From a bacterium (GTDB lineage: Bacteria; Hinthialibacterota; Hinthialibacteria; H5-UNCL2), in assembly GCA_015075175.1 (NCBI GenBank), contig JABTUV010000002.1:62001-126000 (forward strand): a stretch of 64,000 bases of DNA, written 5' to 3'. Positions within the stretch are counted from its first letter, which is position 1; each line of letters opens with the position of its first letter. The position numbers and the translations under genes were made by a program. The notes beneath the pieces are model-generated. The model worked only from the letters and a program-made list of their open reading frames with translations, had not been told where the DNA came from and ran no database searches. Positions 1-9,036 of the stretch are shown piece after piece.

Positions 1-733
1 CCCACTGGGCCGCCAGCCGGCGCCTTGCCGCTTCCAGCGCCTCGCTCGCCGTCGCCAGGTCCGTGCGTTGCGTTTCCAGCGCCACGCGCGCGCGGCGGGT
101 TTCCACCGGCGAGACCTTGCCCGCCTCCACCCGCCGAGAGACGGTGTCGTGGGCGCGGCTGGCGACTTCAACCAAGCGCGCCGCCAGCTCGACGCGCTCC
201 TGCGCCGCAAGCACCTCGACGAACGCGGCGTGCGTCTCCGTCACGAGTTCCAGCCGCCGCGCTTCCAGATCCCAGGCGGCGACATCGGCCTCCGCCTCGG
301 CCAGCAGGCGGCGCTTCATGCGCTTGCCGGCCAGCTCGATGGTCTGGCTGAGCAGCAGGGTCCCTTCGGCGCCTTCCACCCCGCCAAGATCCTGCTCGCC
401 GGACTGCCCGCCGAGGATGTCTTCCACCTCGGCCTCGAGTTCGGGATTGGGCGGCAGGCCCGCCTGCAACGCCTCGGCCTCCCGTGCCGCGACCTCGCGA
501 CGGATGGCGACCAGGGCGGGATGGGCGCCAAGCGTCCGGTAGAGCGCGTCGTGAAGCGTGAGTGGACCAGTCGAGGCCGGTCGCTCGGTGGTCGCCGAAA
601 TCGGTGTCTGCTCAAGCACCGGCCCGAGCGGTCTCGGTTCCGGCCAGCGGGCCTCGTAGCGCGTGCTTTCCATTGACGCGCATCCTGCCAGCAGGGCCAG
701 AGGCAGGACGAACAGGTATCTTGCGAATCGCAT
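1..733 (-). CDS. TolC-family outer-membrane efflux lipoprotein (CusC/CzcC-like), partial
   Basis: Open frame running off the left edge; the first 244 residues of the N-terminus are visible. The start ATG (complement of 731-733) has a GGAGG ribosome site 7 bases upstream. The protein begins with a lipoprotein signal: a short basic start, a hydrophobic run, then the lipobox LLAGC. The following region is helical and Ala/Glu/Arg-rich, with typical outer-membrane factor phrases such as LHDALYRTLGAHP, PPNPELEAEVED and SQTIELAGKR. Proteins of this family form the trimeric outer-membrane duct of RND metal pumps. The Cys/His protein just upstream on the same strand supports a heavy-metal (Cu/Ag or Co/Zn/Cd) system. 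The inner-membrane pump and adaptor would lie off the left edge. The metal cannot be told from the sequence. Confidence 0.85.
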   Translation of the reverse strand, partial: MRFARYLFVLPLALLAGCASMESTRYEARWPEPRPLGPVLEQTPISATTERPASTGPLTLHDALYRTLGAHPALVAIRREVAAREAEALQAGLPPNPELEAEVEDILGGQSGEQDLGGVEGAEGTLLLSQTIELAGKRMKRRLLAEAEADVAAWDLEARRLELVTETHAAFVEVLAAQERVELAARLVEVASRAHDTVSRRVEAGKVSPVETRRARVALETQRTDLATASEALEAARRRLAAQW

Positions 734-825
734 ACTGGGTCCTCCGTCGCAAATGCAGTTCTGTGGGCACGACAAGCGTGGCTCACGGTTTGAAGAGAGC
801 GGATCGTTGGACGAAGTGCGGAGGC

Positions 826-1281
826 TCAGGCGATGAGGATGACGGTCTTGAGGCAGAGCAACAGAGAGGAAACCACGGGTCTTGCATGGCCGGACGCGGC
901 GAGAACCCGGGGACTCGGATCCAGGCAGCCGGCCGGGCAAGATTCGAACGGGCTTGCGGGAATCTGCGGCGTCTCGACGAGAGAGGTATCCTGCCGTGGT
1001 TGCAACGAGGTGTGTTCGCCCTCGGAGAGCAGGATATCGGTGCAGACGCAAGAATCAGCCGCTGATTCCCCGGTAATGGTCTCACGCGGCTGCCGCTGCT
1101 GGGCGGCCGCAGGGCACGGAACATCGCAATCCGTGTTGTCGGCATGAGGCAGCTCGATGGCTAAATGATCGCTCCCCAGGCACAGGGCAAGACCATGCGC
1201 CGATCCACCGGCCGCCGCCAGGTAGCGACGACCAACAGATAGACGAACCAGGAAGAGCGCGCGGCGCAGGATCGAAATCAT
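826..1281 (-). CDS. Small Cys/His-containing protein of a metal-efflux operon
   Basis: About 151 residues, on the same strand as the TolC-like gene and 92 bp upstream of it, so probably the first gene of that operon. After a hydrophobic N-terminal stretch it shows HGLALCLGSDHLAIELPHAD, then several cysteines (CDVPC, CVCTDILLSEGEHTS). That layout (HGxxxCxG, then CxD followed by a short acidic/His loop) is what I recall for the small DUF2946-like proteins that precede czcC/cusC-type genes. Its role is unproven; metal sensing or periplasmic metal binding is inferred. There is no clear Shine-Dalgarno before the ATG, so the start is uncertain. Confidence 0.55.
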   Translation of the reverse strand: MISILRRALFLVRLSVGRRYLAAAGGSAHGLALCLGSDHLAIELPHADNTDCDVPCPAAAQQRQPRETITGESAADSCVCTDILLSEGEHTSLQPRQDTSLVETPQIPASPFESCPAGCLDPSPRVLAASGHARPVVSSLLLCLKTVILIA

Positions 1282-1804
1282 TGATCTAGACTAGTGCCTT
1301 TGCGTCGATGGTGCCAACCTCCCTTAGCGCAGATTACCGCCAACGGAGGATTTAGTCTTAACCACGCCTGCACCGGAATAGACGATGGGTTCTCGTGCCG
1401 CGGTAAGCAGCGAGCGGACGTTGGGGATCATCCCCCTACCTGCGCAAGCCCAGCCCGTGCGGCAGTGCGCCGACGGTCTCTTGCAGCCAGAATGAGAAAA
1501 GCCGGACAAGGTAGCCTCCAGTCCGAGAGCCCAGCAGGGGGGAACCTAAAAGGGAAACCCGCTGGCGTCCCATCACTTGTTCTCGATCGGTCGAATCTCT
1601 CCTGCGCCACCAACCATCGCCAGAATCCCGGCACGTATCGCCGGATGGAGAATCGGCCAAGCGGCGATGATTGTTGTGAGATCAGGAGGCAACGAGGTGA
1701 CCGAGCAGGAATTGCCCGTTCCAAGTGCCGACGTAGGTGCCGACACGGCTTTCTGAGAAGTGCCACAAGACCCCGCTTTATATGAAGTTATGTGCTGTCC
1801 TGAG
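1282..1804. other. Intergenic stretch without a convincing intact gene; possible gene remnant on the minus strand
   Basis: No open frame here has the look of a complete gene. On the minus strand (about 1588-1720) one frame reads a helical peptide containing LPPDLTTIIAAWPILHPAI and then RAGILAMV. It resembles the C-terminal helices of short uncharacterised proteins I associate with Planctomycetes (pattern AWPxLPxxIRxxILAMV). The frame then runs straight into the antisense of the tRNA-Gly fragment. This suggests a decayed gene end next to an integration scar rather than an expressed gene. Confidence 0.3.
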
Positions 1805-1832
1805 GCGGGTTCGAACCCCGTCTCCCGCTCCA
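1805..1832 (+). other. tRNA-Gly 3'-end fragment, putative attachment-site scar
   Basis: The sequence holds a complete T-arm (GCGGG-TTCGAAC-CCCGT), then the acceptor 3' strand CTCCCGC, discriminator T and CCA. This matches the 3' end of bacterial tRNA-Gly (acceptor GCGGGAG, U73). No 5' half (no GCGGGAG, D-arm or anticodon arm) lies upstream or downstream, so it is not a whole tRNA or tmRNA. Integrative elements that target a tRNA leave exactly such a 3' fragment at their distal end. In this orientation the intact tRNA and the element would lie to the left, making the efflux genes possible cargo. The AT-rich sequence that follows fits a junction. Confidence 0.65.
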
Positions 1833-2268
1833 TAATCCTTTGATCCGCAAGAACTTATATTTTTGTACTTCTTCCATTAAGCAAGATTTATTTTATTTAT
1901 TATAGTTCTCCATCGGGTTCCCCCACCACCGAAAAGTCGGACCCGAGACCCTCTTGATATTTCCTGCTGTCAGGGAGTCGCACTGCGAAGTCGCGATCCG
2001 CCGGTTGGAGGAGCAGACTGGTGGTCGGGCCAAACTTCTATCGCCGCGTTGCAAAAGGAGGCAATTGCAGCGCCCGAGGTTGTCTTGCAGTCCGGCAGCT
2101 TTCCAGAGGTCGGGCGTCTCCAGCCACAGGGCCAGCGGGAGGTAAACCGAAATCCACCTTACAAGTCGGTCGTCTATGAGGTATCCTGCCACTCCGACCC
2201 ACGGGCATCTCTCGGCGTCAGACGTGCCGGGTAAACCCGCCCTTCCCGGATGGAAGGAGGATGAGGAT
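1833..2268. other. Intergenic region upstream of the sigma-54 regulator
   Basis: About 435 bp without a supportable gene. Its first 75 bases (about 1840-1910) are markedly AT-rich compared with the GC-rich neighbourhood, as expected beside an element junction. Frames that cross it are broken or are shadows of the regulator. A strong ribosome site, GGAAGGAGG at 2252-2260, ends the region and sets the start of the next gene. Confidence 0.5.
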
Positions 2269-3652
<1,384 letters not shown>

Positions 3653-3658
3653 CGTTGC

Positions 3659-3687
3659 TGCGACTCTGCACCGCAGCCGGAGTCGCA
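3659..3687. promoter_or_regulatory. Inverted repeat, candidate upstream activator site
   Basis: Perfect 8-bp inverted repeat TGCGACTC ... GAGTCGCA separated by 13 bases. It is centred about 115 bp before the -24/-12 element, a typical distance for a sigma-54 activator (UAS). There is no T-run after it, which argues against a simple terminator for the regulator gene. Binding by the adjacent activator is inferred. Confidence 0.5.
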
Positions 3688-3783
3688 CACATGCACCCTT
3701 TGGCAGCCTCAGCCGCTTGCCACGACCCGGTCTAACTGTCTCACAAACAACTACTTAGAAACATCTTGCGCCAGCGCGTCAGG

Positions 3784-3800
3784 TTGGCACGACAATCGCA
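3784..3800 (+). promoter_or_regulatory. Sigma-54 (-24/-12) promoter
   Basis: TTGGCAC-GACAA-TCGCA, one base off the consensus TTGGCAC-N5-TTGCA, with the required GG and GC separated by exactly 10 bases. Transcription would begin near 3811, so the upstream in-frame ATG at 3766 cannot be used from this promoter and the ATG at 3838 is preferred. The promoter sits between the activator gene and the metal operon. Confidence 0.75.
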
Positions 3801-3837
3801 CCTGCATGTCGTCGAAACTCGGCGGAGACGCGCAGCG

Positions 3838-4455
3838 ATGAAAGCAGCGTTCGCGGCTTGGAACAACCGGATTGCGCCTGTCTTCGACGTGGCCCACGAG
3901 GTCCATGTCGTCGAGGCCGAGTCGGGCCGCATCCTCGCCGAGACCCGGCAGTCTCTCCCCGATGATCCGCCGGCCCAACGCGCGGTGTGCCTGGTCGAGT
4001 CGGGTGTGGCCACACTCGTCTGTGGCGCAATTTCACGCTCCATGCAGGCGTTGATTGCGGCGTACGGCATCCGAGTCTTCCCGTTCGTCGCGGGAGACCT
4101 ACGCGAAATCATTGACGCCTGGCTGTCCGGCACGCTGCGGAGTCGCCACTACGCCATGCCAGGTTGCGGCAAGACAAGGCAAGGCCGCAGACGCGGCCCG
4201 GGACAGGAGGAAAACGAAATGCAAGCAAGAGCGCGAGGGGGAACGGGGCGCGGGGGAGGCCGAGGCCAGGGACGCGGCCGAAGGCGGCAAGCAGGACAGG
4301 GAGCCGGACGCATGGGTGGACCCTTGGAGGCCGGCCCCAACGGCTTCTGCGTGTGCCCAAAGTGCGGATACAGCGAACCGCACGTCGGCGGGCAGCCTTG
4401 TTTCGCGCAGCGCTGCCCGCAGTGCGGCGCAAACATGACGCGACAGGCCAGCTGA
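3838..4455 (+). CDS. NifX/NifB-type (dinitrogenase cofactor-like) protein joined to a Cys-rich zinc ribbon
   Basis: The first ~105 residues match the NifX-like fold: MKAAFAAWNNRIAPVFD start, then VHVVEAESGRI and a final LSGTLRSRHYAMPGC tail. Such proteins bind or carry iron-cluster intermediates. The frame then continues through a Gly/Arg-rich linker into a C-terminal ribbon with CPKCGYSEPH, GGQPCF and CPQCGANM (paired CxxC motifs). A strong Shine-Dalgarno and ATG at 4219 inside the frame suggest that the ribbon may also be made, or only be made, as a separate 78-residue protein. Either a true fusion or a lost stop codon fits. The start at 3838 is chosen because it lies downstream of the sigma-54 promoter and has GGAG 10 bases before it. 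Confidence 0.75.
   Translation: MKAAFAAWNNRIAPVFDVAHEVHVVEAESGRILAETRQSLPDDPPAQRAVCLVESGVATLVCGAISRSMQALIAAYGIRVFPFVAGDLREIIDAWLSGTLRSRHYAMPGCGKTRQGRRRGPGQEENEMQARARGGTGRGGGRGQGRGRRRQAGQGAGRMGGPLEAGPNGFCVCPKCGYSEPHVGGQPCFAQRCPQCGANMTRQAS
4205..4221 (+). promoter_or_regulatory. Internal ribosome-binding site and ATG for the zinc-ribbon part
   Basis: AGGAGG at 4205-4210, 8 bases before an in-frame ATG at 4219. This is the strongest ribosome site in the neighbourhood. It would start a 78-residue Gly/Arg-rich protein with four paired cysteines, so the upstream NifX-like domain and the ribbon may be two overlapping products. Confidence 0.5.
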
Positions 4456-4532
4456 CGACAATGCTGGGACGCAGGGAGAGGAAGAGAACCAGACGATCGC
4501 TTGCACGAGCGCATCGAGAAAGGAGAACCAAC

Positions 4533-4889
4533 ATGCCAGGAGGAGACAGAACGGGACCGATGGGCGCCGGCCCAAGGACCGGTCGCGCCGCCGGATTCTG
4601 CGGTGGATTCGGCGTGCCCGGCTATGCCAACGCCATGCCGGGACGTGGATGGGGAATGGGAGGACGAGGAGGGGGCCGCGGATTTGGCGGCGGCGGCTGG
4701 CGCCACGGGTACTTCGCGACCGGCCTGCCCGGCTGGATGCGCCGCGGCGCCTATCTCGCGCCCTATCCCTTCCCCGATCCGCAACTGGAAAAACAGGCGC
4801 TGAAGAACCAGGCGGACGCCCTGCAGGCGCAACTGGATTCCATCAAGCGGCGCTTGGGAGAGCTTGAAACCCCAAGCACCACCGATTGA
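4533..4889 (+). CDS. DUF5320-type small glycine-rich protein
   Basis: 118 residues, with AAAGGAG 7 bases before the ATG. It begins MPGGDRTGPMGAGPRTGRAA, the hallmark opening of DUF5320 proteins. A Gly/Arg/Trp-rich middle and a C-terminal amphipathic helix with heptad leucines (LEKQALKNQADALQAQLDSI) follow, the latter a probable coiled coil. The family's function is unknown; it is regularly found beside NifX-like and MinD/ferredoxin genes, as here. It is the second or third gene of the sigma-54 operon. Confidence 0.75.
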   Translation: MPGGDRTGPMGAGPRTGRAAGFCGGFGVPGYANAMPGRGWGMGGRGGGRGFGGGGWRHGYFATGLPGWMRRGAYLAPYPFPDPQLEKQALKNQADALQAQLDSIKRRLGELETPSTTD

Positions 4890-4924
4890 ACGCCACAGCT
4901 CTGCCGCAAGGCAAGGAGGCCAAC

Positions 4925-5428
4925 ATGGGAACCAAGGGCATCGAGATTGTCGACATGGACGTGAAACAACTGATCGGGCTGCTCAACCGGGCGTTTGCCG
5001 ACGAATGGCTGGCCTACTACCAGTACTGGATCGGCGCGAAAGTCGTCAAGGGACCGATGAAGGAGGCCGTGATCGCGGAGTTGACCCAGCACGCAGCCGA
5101 TGAACTTCGTCATGCGGACATGCTCGCGCTGCGCATCATTCAGCTGGGCGGGACCCCGGTCACGCGGCCCGAGCAATGGTACAGCCAGAGCAATTGCGGA
5201 TATGACGCCCCCGACAGCCCCTTCGTGAAGGACGTCCTCGATCAGAACATCAAGGGCGAACAGTGCGCCATCACGACCTACAAGAACCTCGTCAGTCTCA
5301 CGATGAGCAGGGATCCCGTGACCTACAGCATCGTTCTTCAGATCCTGCAGGACGAAGTTGAGCACGAGGAGGATCTGCAAGCGGAGCTGGAGGACCTGGA
5401 AACGCTGCTGACGGCGGCAGCGAAGTAA
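4925..5428 (+). CDS. Ferritin-like di-iron protein
   Basis: 167 residues; the ATG at 4925 is preceded by AAGGAGG. The ferritin four-helix pattern is visible: E27 in the first helix (FADEWLAYYQYW), ExxH at E60-H63 (ADELRHADM), a third glutamate in IKGEQCAITTY and a second ExxH in DEVEHEEDL. All di-iron ligands are therefore present. Proteins of this bacterioferritin/Dps-like group store iron or oxidise Fe(II). In this operon, with FeoA/FeoB and Fe-S proteins, iron buffering is the likely job. Confidence 0.85.
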   Translation: MGTKGIEIVDMDVKQLIGLLNRAFADEWLAYYQYWIGAKVVKGPMKEAVIAELTQHAADELRHADMLALRIIQLGGTPVTRPEQWYSQSNCGYDAPDSPFVKDVLDQNIKGEQCAITTYKNLVSLTMSRDPVTYSIVLQILQDEVEHEEDLQAELEDLETLLTAAAK

Positions 5429-5442
5429 GAAGGACAAAGCGT

Positions 5443-5805
5443 GTGAAAGTAGCCTTTACAACAACGGGTGACGACCTCGCTGCGCCGCTGGACAGGCGGT
5501 TCGGCCGAGCCCCGAAGTTTCTCATCTATGACACGGACACGGAATCGTTCGAGATCGTCGACAACCAACAGAACTTGAACGCCGCCCAAGGCGCGGGGAT
5601 ACAGGCTGCGGAGACAGCGGTGCGACTGGGCGTCAGCTGCGTGGTGACCGGCCACTGCGGCCCCAAGGCTTTCCGTGTCCTGACTGCTGCGCGCATCGGG
5701 GTGTTCAGTTCCGATGCCCCGTCGGTGCAGGAGGCGCTGGAGCGCATGCGCCTGGGACAATTGAGGCCGCTGCTGTCCGCCGACATGGCAGGGCATCGGG
5801 CCTGA
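5443..5805 (+). CDS. NifX/NifB-type (dinitrogenase cofactor-like) protein
   Basis: 120 residues; GTG start 14 bases after the ferritin-like gene's stop. It opens MKVAFTTTGDDLAAPLDRRF and carries the conserved FGRAPKFLIYDTDT, NLNAAQGAGIQAAE and VVTGHCGPKAF segments. These are typical of stand-alone NifX-like proteins, which bind Fe-S or Fe-Mo cofactor precursors in nitrogenase systems. Here there are no nif structural genes, so the bound cluster is unknown. It is the second of three such proteins in the cluster. Confidence 0.85.
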   Translation: MKVAFTTTGDDLAAPLDRRFGRAPKFLIYDTDTESFEIVDNQQNLNAAQGAGIQAAETAVRLGVSCVVTGHCGPKAFRVLTAARIGVFSSDAPSVQEALERMRLGQLRPLLSADMAGHRA

Positions 5806-5811
5806 AGAACT

Positions 5812-6738
5812 ATGCGGACATTTCTTGATTGCATTCCATGCTTTGTCCGGCAGGCGCTGGAGGCGGCCCGATTCGCCGGCAGCGAGGTTTCCGCGCACGA
5901 GTACCTCTTGCGTGAAACGCTTGGGTTGGCTGCCCGGATGGATCTGTCGCAGAGCCCGCCCGCCATGGGACAGATCATCCATCGCCGCCTGCGCGAACTT
6001 ACCGGCGTCGCCGATCCCTATCGCGCGGTGAAGCAGCGTTTCAATCGCTTGGTTCAGTCCCTGCTTCCCGACCTGCGGCGAGGGATTCGCGGTTCCCCGG
6101 ACCCCTTGGGGGCGGCCGTCCGGCTGGCGATCGCCGGCAACGTGATCGACCTCGGCGTGTGCGCGAACCTCTCGGATGTCGAACTGTACGTCGCCATCGA
6201 GCAGGGAAGGCGCGAACCGCTGCTGGGCAACCTGGAAGAGTTTCCCCAAGCCGTGGCGGCCGCCGAACGCATCCTTTACCTGGCGGACAACGCGGGGGAA
6301 ATCTTTCTGGACCGGCTGCTGATCGAGCAACTTCCCACCGGTCGCGTCACGCTGGCGGTGCGGGGCGGCCCCATCCTCAACGACGCCACGCGCGAGGACG
6401 CCGAAGCGGCCGGACTGGCAGCAATGGTGGAGATCATCGACAACGGCTCCGACGCACCCGGCACGATTCTGTCGGACTGCAATGAGACGTTTCGGGAACG
6501 CTTCGCCGCAGCCGATCTCATTGTCGCCAAGGGCCAGGGGAACTTTGAAACGCTCAGCGACGTGCCGGCACCGCTCTGGTTCCTGTTCAAGGCCAAGTGC
6601 CCGATCATCGCCGATTACGCGGGGCAGAAGCTGGGGGCGCACGTAGTGATGAGGTCTCAGGCGCCTCCCTGCACCCGCGCCTTGGCAGCCTCCTTGCTAG
6701 CTGCCGACGAGTCGCGGGCCATAGAGAGTGATTCATGA
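5812..6738 (+). CDS. DUF89 / ARMT1-like damage-control phosphatase family protein
   Basis: 308 residues. It starts MRTFLDCIPCFVRQALEAAR with the N-terminal CxxC that archaeal and bacterial DUF89 members use as metal or cluster ligand. The family core is present: LADNAGEIFLDRLLIEQL, VRGGPILNDATREDA and IVAKGQGNFETL. DUF89 proteins are metal-dependent phosphatases acting on damaged phospho-metabolites. Its steady occurrence beside NifX/MinD genes is not explained. The ATG of the next gene overlaps its stop (ATGA), indicating translational coupling. Confidence 0.85.
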   Translation: MRTFLDCIPCFVRQALEAARFAGSEVSAHEYLLRETLGLAARMDLSQSPPAMGQIIHRRLRELTGVADPYRAVKQRFNRLVQSLLPDLRRGIRGSPDPLGAAVRLAIAGNVIDLGVCANLSDVELYVAIEQGRREPLLGNLEEFPQAVAAAERILYLADNAGEIFLDRLLIEQLPTGRVTLAVRGGPILNDATREDAEAAGLAAMVEIIDNGSDAPGTILSDCNETFRERFAAADLIVAKGQGNFETLSDVPAPLWFLFKAKCPIIADYAGQKLGAHVVMRSQAPPCTRALAASLLAADESRAIESDS

Positions 6739-7583
6739 TCCTGGCCATCGCTTCGGGAAAGGGAGGAACCGGCAAGACCACCCTTGCGGTCAACCTGGCC
6801 AGCGTGTGGGGCGCTCCCGTGCAGCTGTTGGACTGCGACGTGGAGGAGCCCAACGCGCATCTCTTCCTGCCGGGCCGCACGCTGCGGGAGGAGGTATGCG
6901 CCATTCCGATTCCGCAGGTCGACGCGGCGCTCTGCGACGGGTGCGGCGCATGCAGTCGTTTGTGCGCCTTCCACGCGATCGCCGTAGCCGGTGCAACGGC
7001 GCTGGTGTTCCCGGAGCTGTGCCACGGCTGCGGGGGATGCGCCATGATCTGCCCGCGCCATGCCCTCCGCGAAATGCCGCACCGCATCGGCGTCGTCGCA
7101 ACCTGCCAGGCCGGCCCGATCACACTGGTGCAGGGAAAGTTGGACATCGGCGTTCCGACGGCGACGCCTCTGATTCGGGCGGTGCGCCGCCAACTGCGTC
7201 CGGGCATGGCGGCGATTCTGGATGCGCCACCTGGCGCCTCCTGTCCGGTGGTTGCCGCAGTGCGCGGCGCTGACCTGGTCCTGCTGGTAACGGAGCCGAC
7301 GCCCTTCGGTCTCCACGATCTGACGCTGGCGGTGGAGATGCTGCGGCAGCTGGCGACGCCGTTTGGCGTCGTCATTAACCGCATCGGGATCGGCGACGAC
7401 CGCGTGCATGCTTTCTGCGACCGCGAGGAGATTCCCCTGCTGGCCGAAATCCCGGACGACCGAGCCATCGCCGAAGCCTATTGCCGGGGCGATCTCATCG
7501 TGGAAGCCCTTCCCCGCTATCGCAGCCTCTTTGAAGACCTTCGCGACAAGGTCGCGGAAATCTTGAAACCTGCGGGAGTGTGA
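6735..7583 (+). CDS. MinD-family ATPase with inserted 2x[4Fe-4S] ferredoxin domain
   Basis: 282 residues. The deviant Walker A ASGKGGTGKTT lies at residues 7-17, followed by the MinD-like CDVEEPN. Residues about 60-115 are a bacterial ferredoxin insert with CDGCGACSRLC and CHGCGGCAMIC, enough for two [4Fe-4S] clusters. The C-terminal part returns to the ATPase fold (DAPPGASCPVV, VTEPTPFG). This is the P-loop/ferredoxin subgroup related to Mrp/NBP35 Fe-S carriers. A second copy occurs downstream. It overlaps the DUF89 gene by 4 bp. A role in assembling or moving an Fe-S cluster, driven by ATP, is inferred. Confidence 0.9.
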   Translation: MILAIASGKGGTGKTTLAVNLASVWGAPVQLLDCDVEEPNAHLFLPGRTLREEVCAIPIPQVDAALCDGCGACSRLCAFHAIAVAGATALVFPELCHGCGGCAMICPRHALREMPHRIGVVATCQAGPITLVQGKLDIGVPTATPLIRAVRRQLRPGMAAILDAPPGASCPVVAAVRGADLVLLVTEPTPFGLHDLTLAVEMLRQLATPFGVVINRIGIGDDRVHAFCDREEIPLLAEIPDDRAIAEAYCRGDLIVEALPRYRSLFEDLRDKVAEILKPAGV

Positions 7584-7586
7584 GCC

Positions 7587-7829
7587 ATGCCCACCTACGA
7601 ATACGAATGCGAGGCCTGTGGACGCCGATTCGAAACCAGGCAGTCCATCACCGCGGAGCCGCTCCGGCAGTGCCCGACCTGTCACGGCCCGCTGCACCGC
7701 GTCCTCTCAGGTGGGAGCGGTTTCATCCTGAAGGGAGCGGCATCCGAGTGTTCACTGGAGCGGGAGGGCCGGACCTGTTGCGGCCGGGATGAACGCTGCG
7801 GGACGCCGCAGTGCGAGCGTGAACAATGA
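7587..7829 (+). CDS. FmdB-like zinc-ribbon protein
   Basis: 80 residues opening MPTYEYECEACGRRFE, the signature of the FmdB/CxxC regulatory family, with a second CxxC in CPTCHGPLHR and three more cysteines near the C-terminus. Such proteins are thought to be zinc-ribbon regulators or chaperones. It sits 3 bp after the MinD-type gene and overlaps the radical SAM gene by 4 bp (ATGA), so it is part of the same transcript. Confidence 0.85.
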   Translation: MPTYEYECEACGRRFETRQSITAEPLRQCPTCHGPLHRVLSGGSGFILKGAASECSLEREGRTCCGRDERCGTPQCEREQ

Positions 7830-8779
7830 GCCGAGCGCGCTTCCGACACGTCTACGGTCCGGTGGCCTCCCGGCGATTGGGCCGGTCGCTGGGCGTGGAC
7901 CTGGTACCCTTCAAGACCTGCAGCTACGACTGCATCTACTGCCAGCTGGGACGGACCACCCACAAGACGACCGCGCGCCGGGAGTACGCTCCGATCGAAG
8001 AAATCTTGGTGGAGCTGCGGGAAAAGCTGCCACAGACTCCCAAGCTCGACTATATCAGCCTGGCCGGATCAGGCGAACCGACGCTGCACGCCGGGATCGG
8101 CGAAGTGATCCGGCGTATCAAGGATATCACCTCCCTACCCGTGGCCGTGCTGACCAACGGCTCGCTGCTCTGGATGCCCGAGGTTCGGGACGCGCTCCTG
8201 CCTGCCGACCTGGTGTTGCCCTCCCTGGACGCGGGCAGCGACCACCTGTTTCACGCCATCAACCGGCCGGCCTGGGAGATTGACTTTGCCCACATGGTGG
8301 GCGGGCTGGCTGAATTCACACATCACTTCGGCAAACCTGTATGGTTGGAGGTGTTCCTGCTGGCGGGAATCAATGACACGCCTTCCGAGATTGCCGCCAT
8401 CGCGGCGCACGTCAACCACATCCGCCCGACGCGCGTACAGCTCAATACGGTTTCGCGCCCGCCCTGTAAGGAGTTCGCCCGTCCGGTCCAGGTGGAAAGG
8501 CTGCGATCCTTCGTGCCCCTGTTTGGCGCAACGGTCGACGTGATCGCCGGAGAGCTGTCCGGCGGGACATCCACGGGTCCGCAAGGCATGGTCGACGATG
8601 GCGCAATCCTGGCGCTGCTGGACCGCAGACCGTGCACCGCCGAAGACATCGCGACCGGTCTTGGCTTGCACCCGCACGAGGTTGCCAAACGTCTCGTCGC
8701 ATTGCTTTCCACCCGGACCGTGAAGGAAACCCGGTTGGGAGAGCGGCGATTCTATACCGTCACGGGAGCGCGATCATGA
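7826..8779 (+). CDS. Radical SAM enzyme with C-terminal winged-helix-like domain
   Basis: 317 residues. The radical SAM cluster motif is C32-x3-C36-x2-C39 (CSYDCIYC), followed by LAGSGEPTLH (GGE-like SAM contact) and VAVLTNGSLL. Residues about 245-317 look like a helix-turn-helix domain (LALLDRRPCTAEDIATGLGL). It matches the COG0731-like group, for which no general reaction is established. Embedding between FmdB-like and feoA genes with ATGA overlaps on both sides suggests a role in the same iron/cluster pathway. Confidence 0.85.
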   Translation: MSRARFRHVYGPVASRRLGRSLGVDLVPFKTCSYDCIYCQLGRTTHKTTARREYAPIEEILVELREKLPQTPKLDYISLAGSGEPTLHAGIGEVIRRIKDITSLPVAVLTNGSLLWMPEVRDALLPADLVLPSLDAGSDHLFHAINRPAWEIDFAHMVGGLAEFTHHFGKPVWLEVFLLAGINDTPSEIAAIAAHVNHIRPTRVQLNTVSRPPCKEFARPVQVERLRSFVPLFGATVDVIAGELSGGTSTGPQGMVDDGAILALLDRRPCTAEDIATGLGLHPHEVAKRLVALLSTRTVKETRLGERRFYTVTGARS

Positions 8780-9036
8780 AGCCTGCGCACTTCCTGGGAT
8801 TGGGGAACTTGCCGCTGGGAACGCGAGCCAAAGTCTCGGGCGTCGCCGGCGGACACGGCGTGGTCCGGCGGCTGGAAGCTATGGGCATTCGGCCTGGCGT
8901 CATCGTCGAGAAGATCTCCGGACAGCCGTTCGGCGGACCGGTGGTCGTGCAGGTGGGAAGGGCGCGCGTCGCCGTCGGCTTCGGGATGGCCCAGAAAGTC
9001 ATGGTCGAGCCCATGATCGCGGAGGAGCCCGCATGA
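8776..9036 (+). CDS. feoA: Ferrous iron transport protein A (FeoA-like, SH3-fold)
   Basis: 86 residues, starting inside the stop of the radical SAM gene (ATGA). It has the FeoA core: LGNLPLGTRAKVSGV, RRLEAMGIRPGVIVEK and a terminal beta strand (VQVGRARVAVGFGMAQKV). FeoA is a cytosolic SH3-like regulator of FeoB. It overlaps feoB by 4 bp. Length is normal for the family. Confidence 0.9.
   Translation: MKPAHFLGLGNLPLGTRAKVSGVAGGHGVVRRLEAMGIRPGVIVEKISGQPFGGPVVVQVGRARVAVGFGMAQKVMVEPMIAEEPA

Noticed and set aside
1440-1832. Possible tmRNA or full tRNA ending at 1832
   Set aside because: No matching 5' acceptor strand, D-arm, anticodon arm or tag frame within 400 bp on either side; only the 3' 28 nt match tRNA-Gly.
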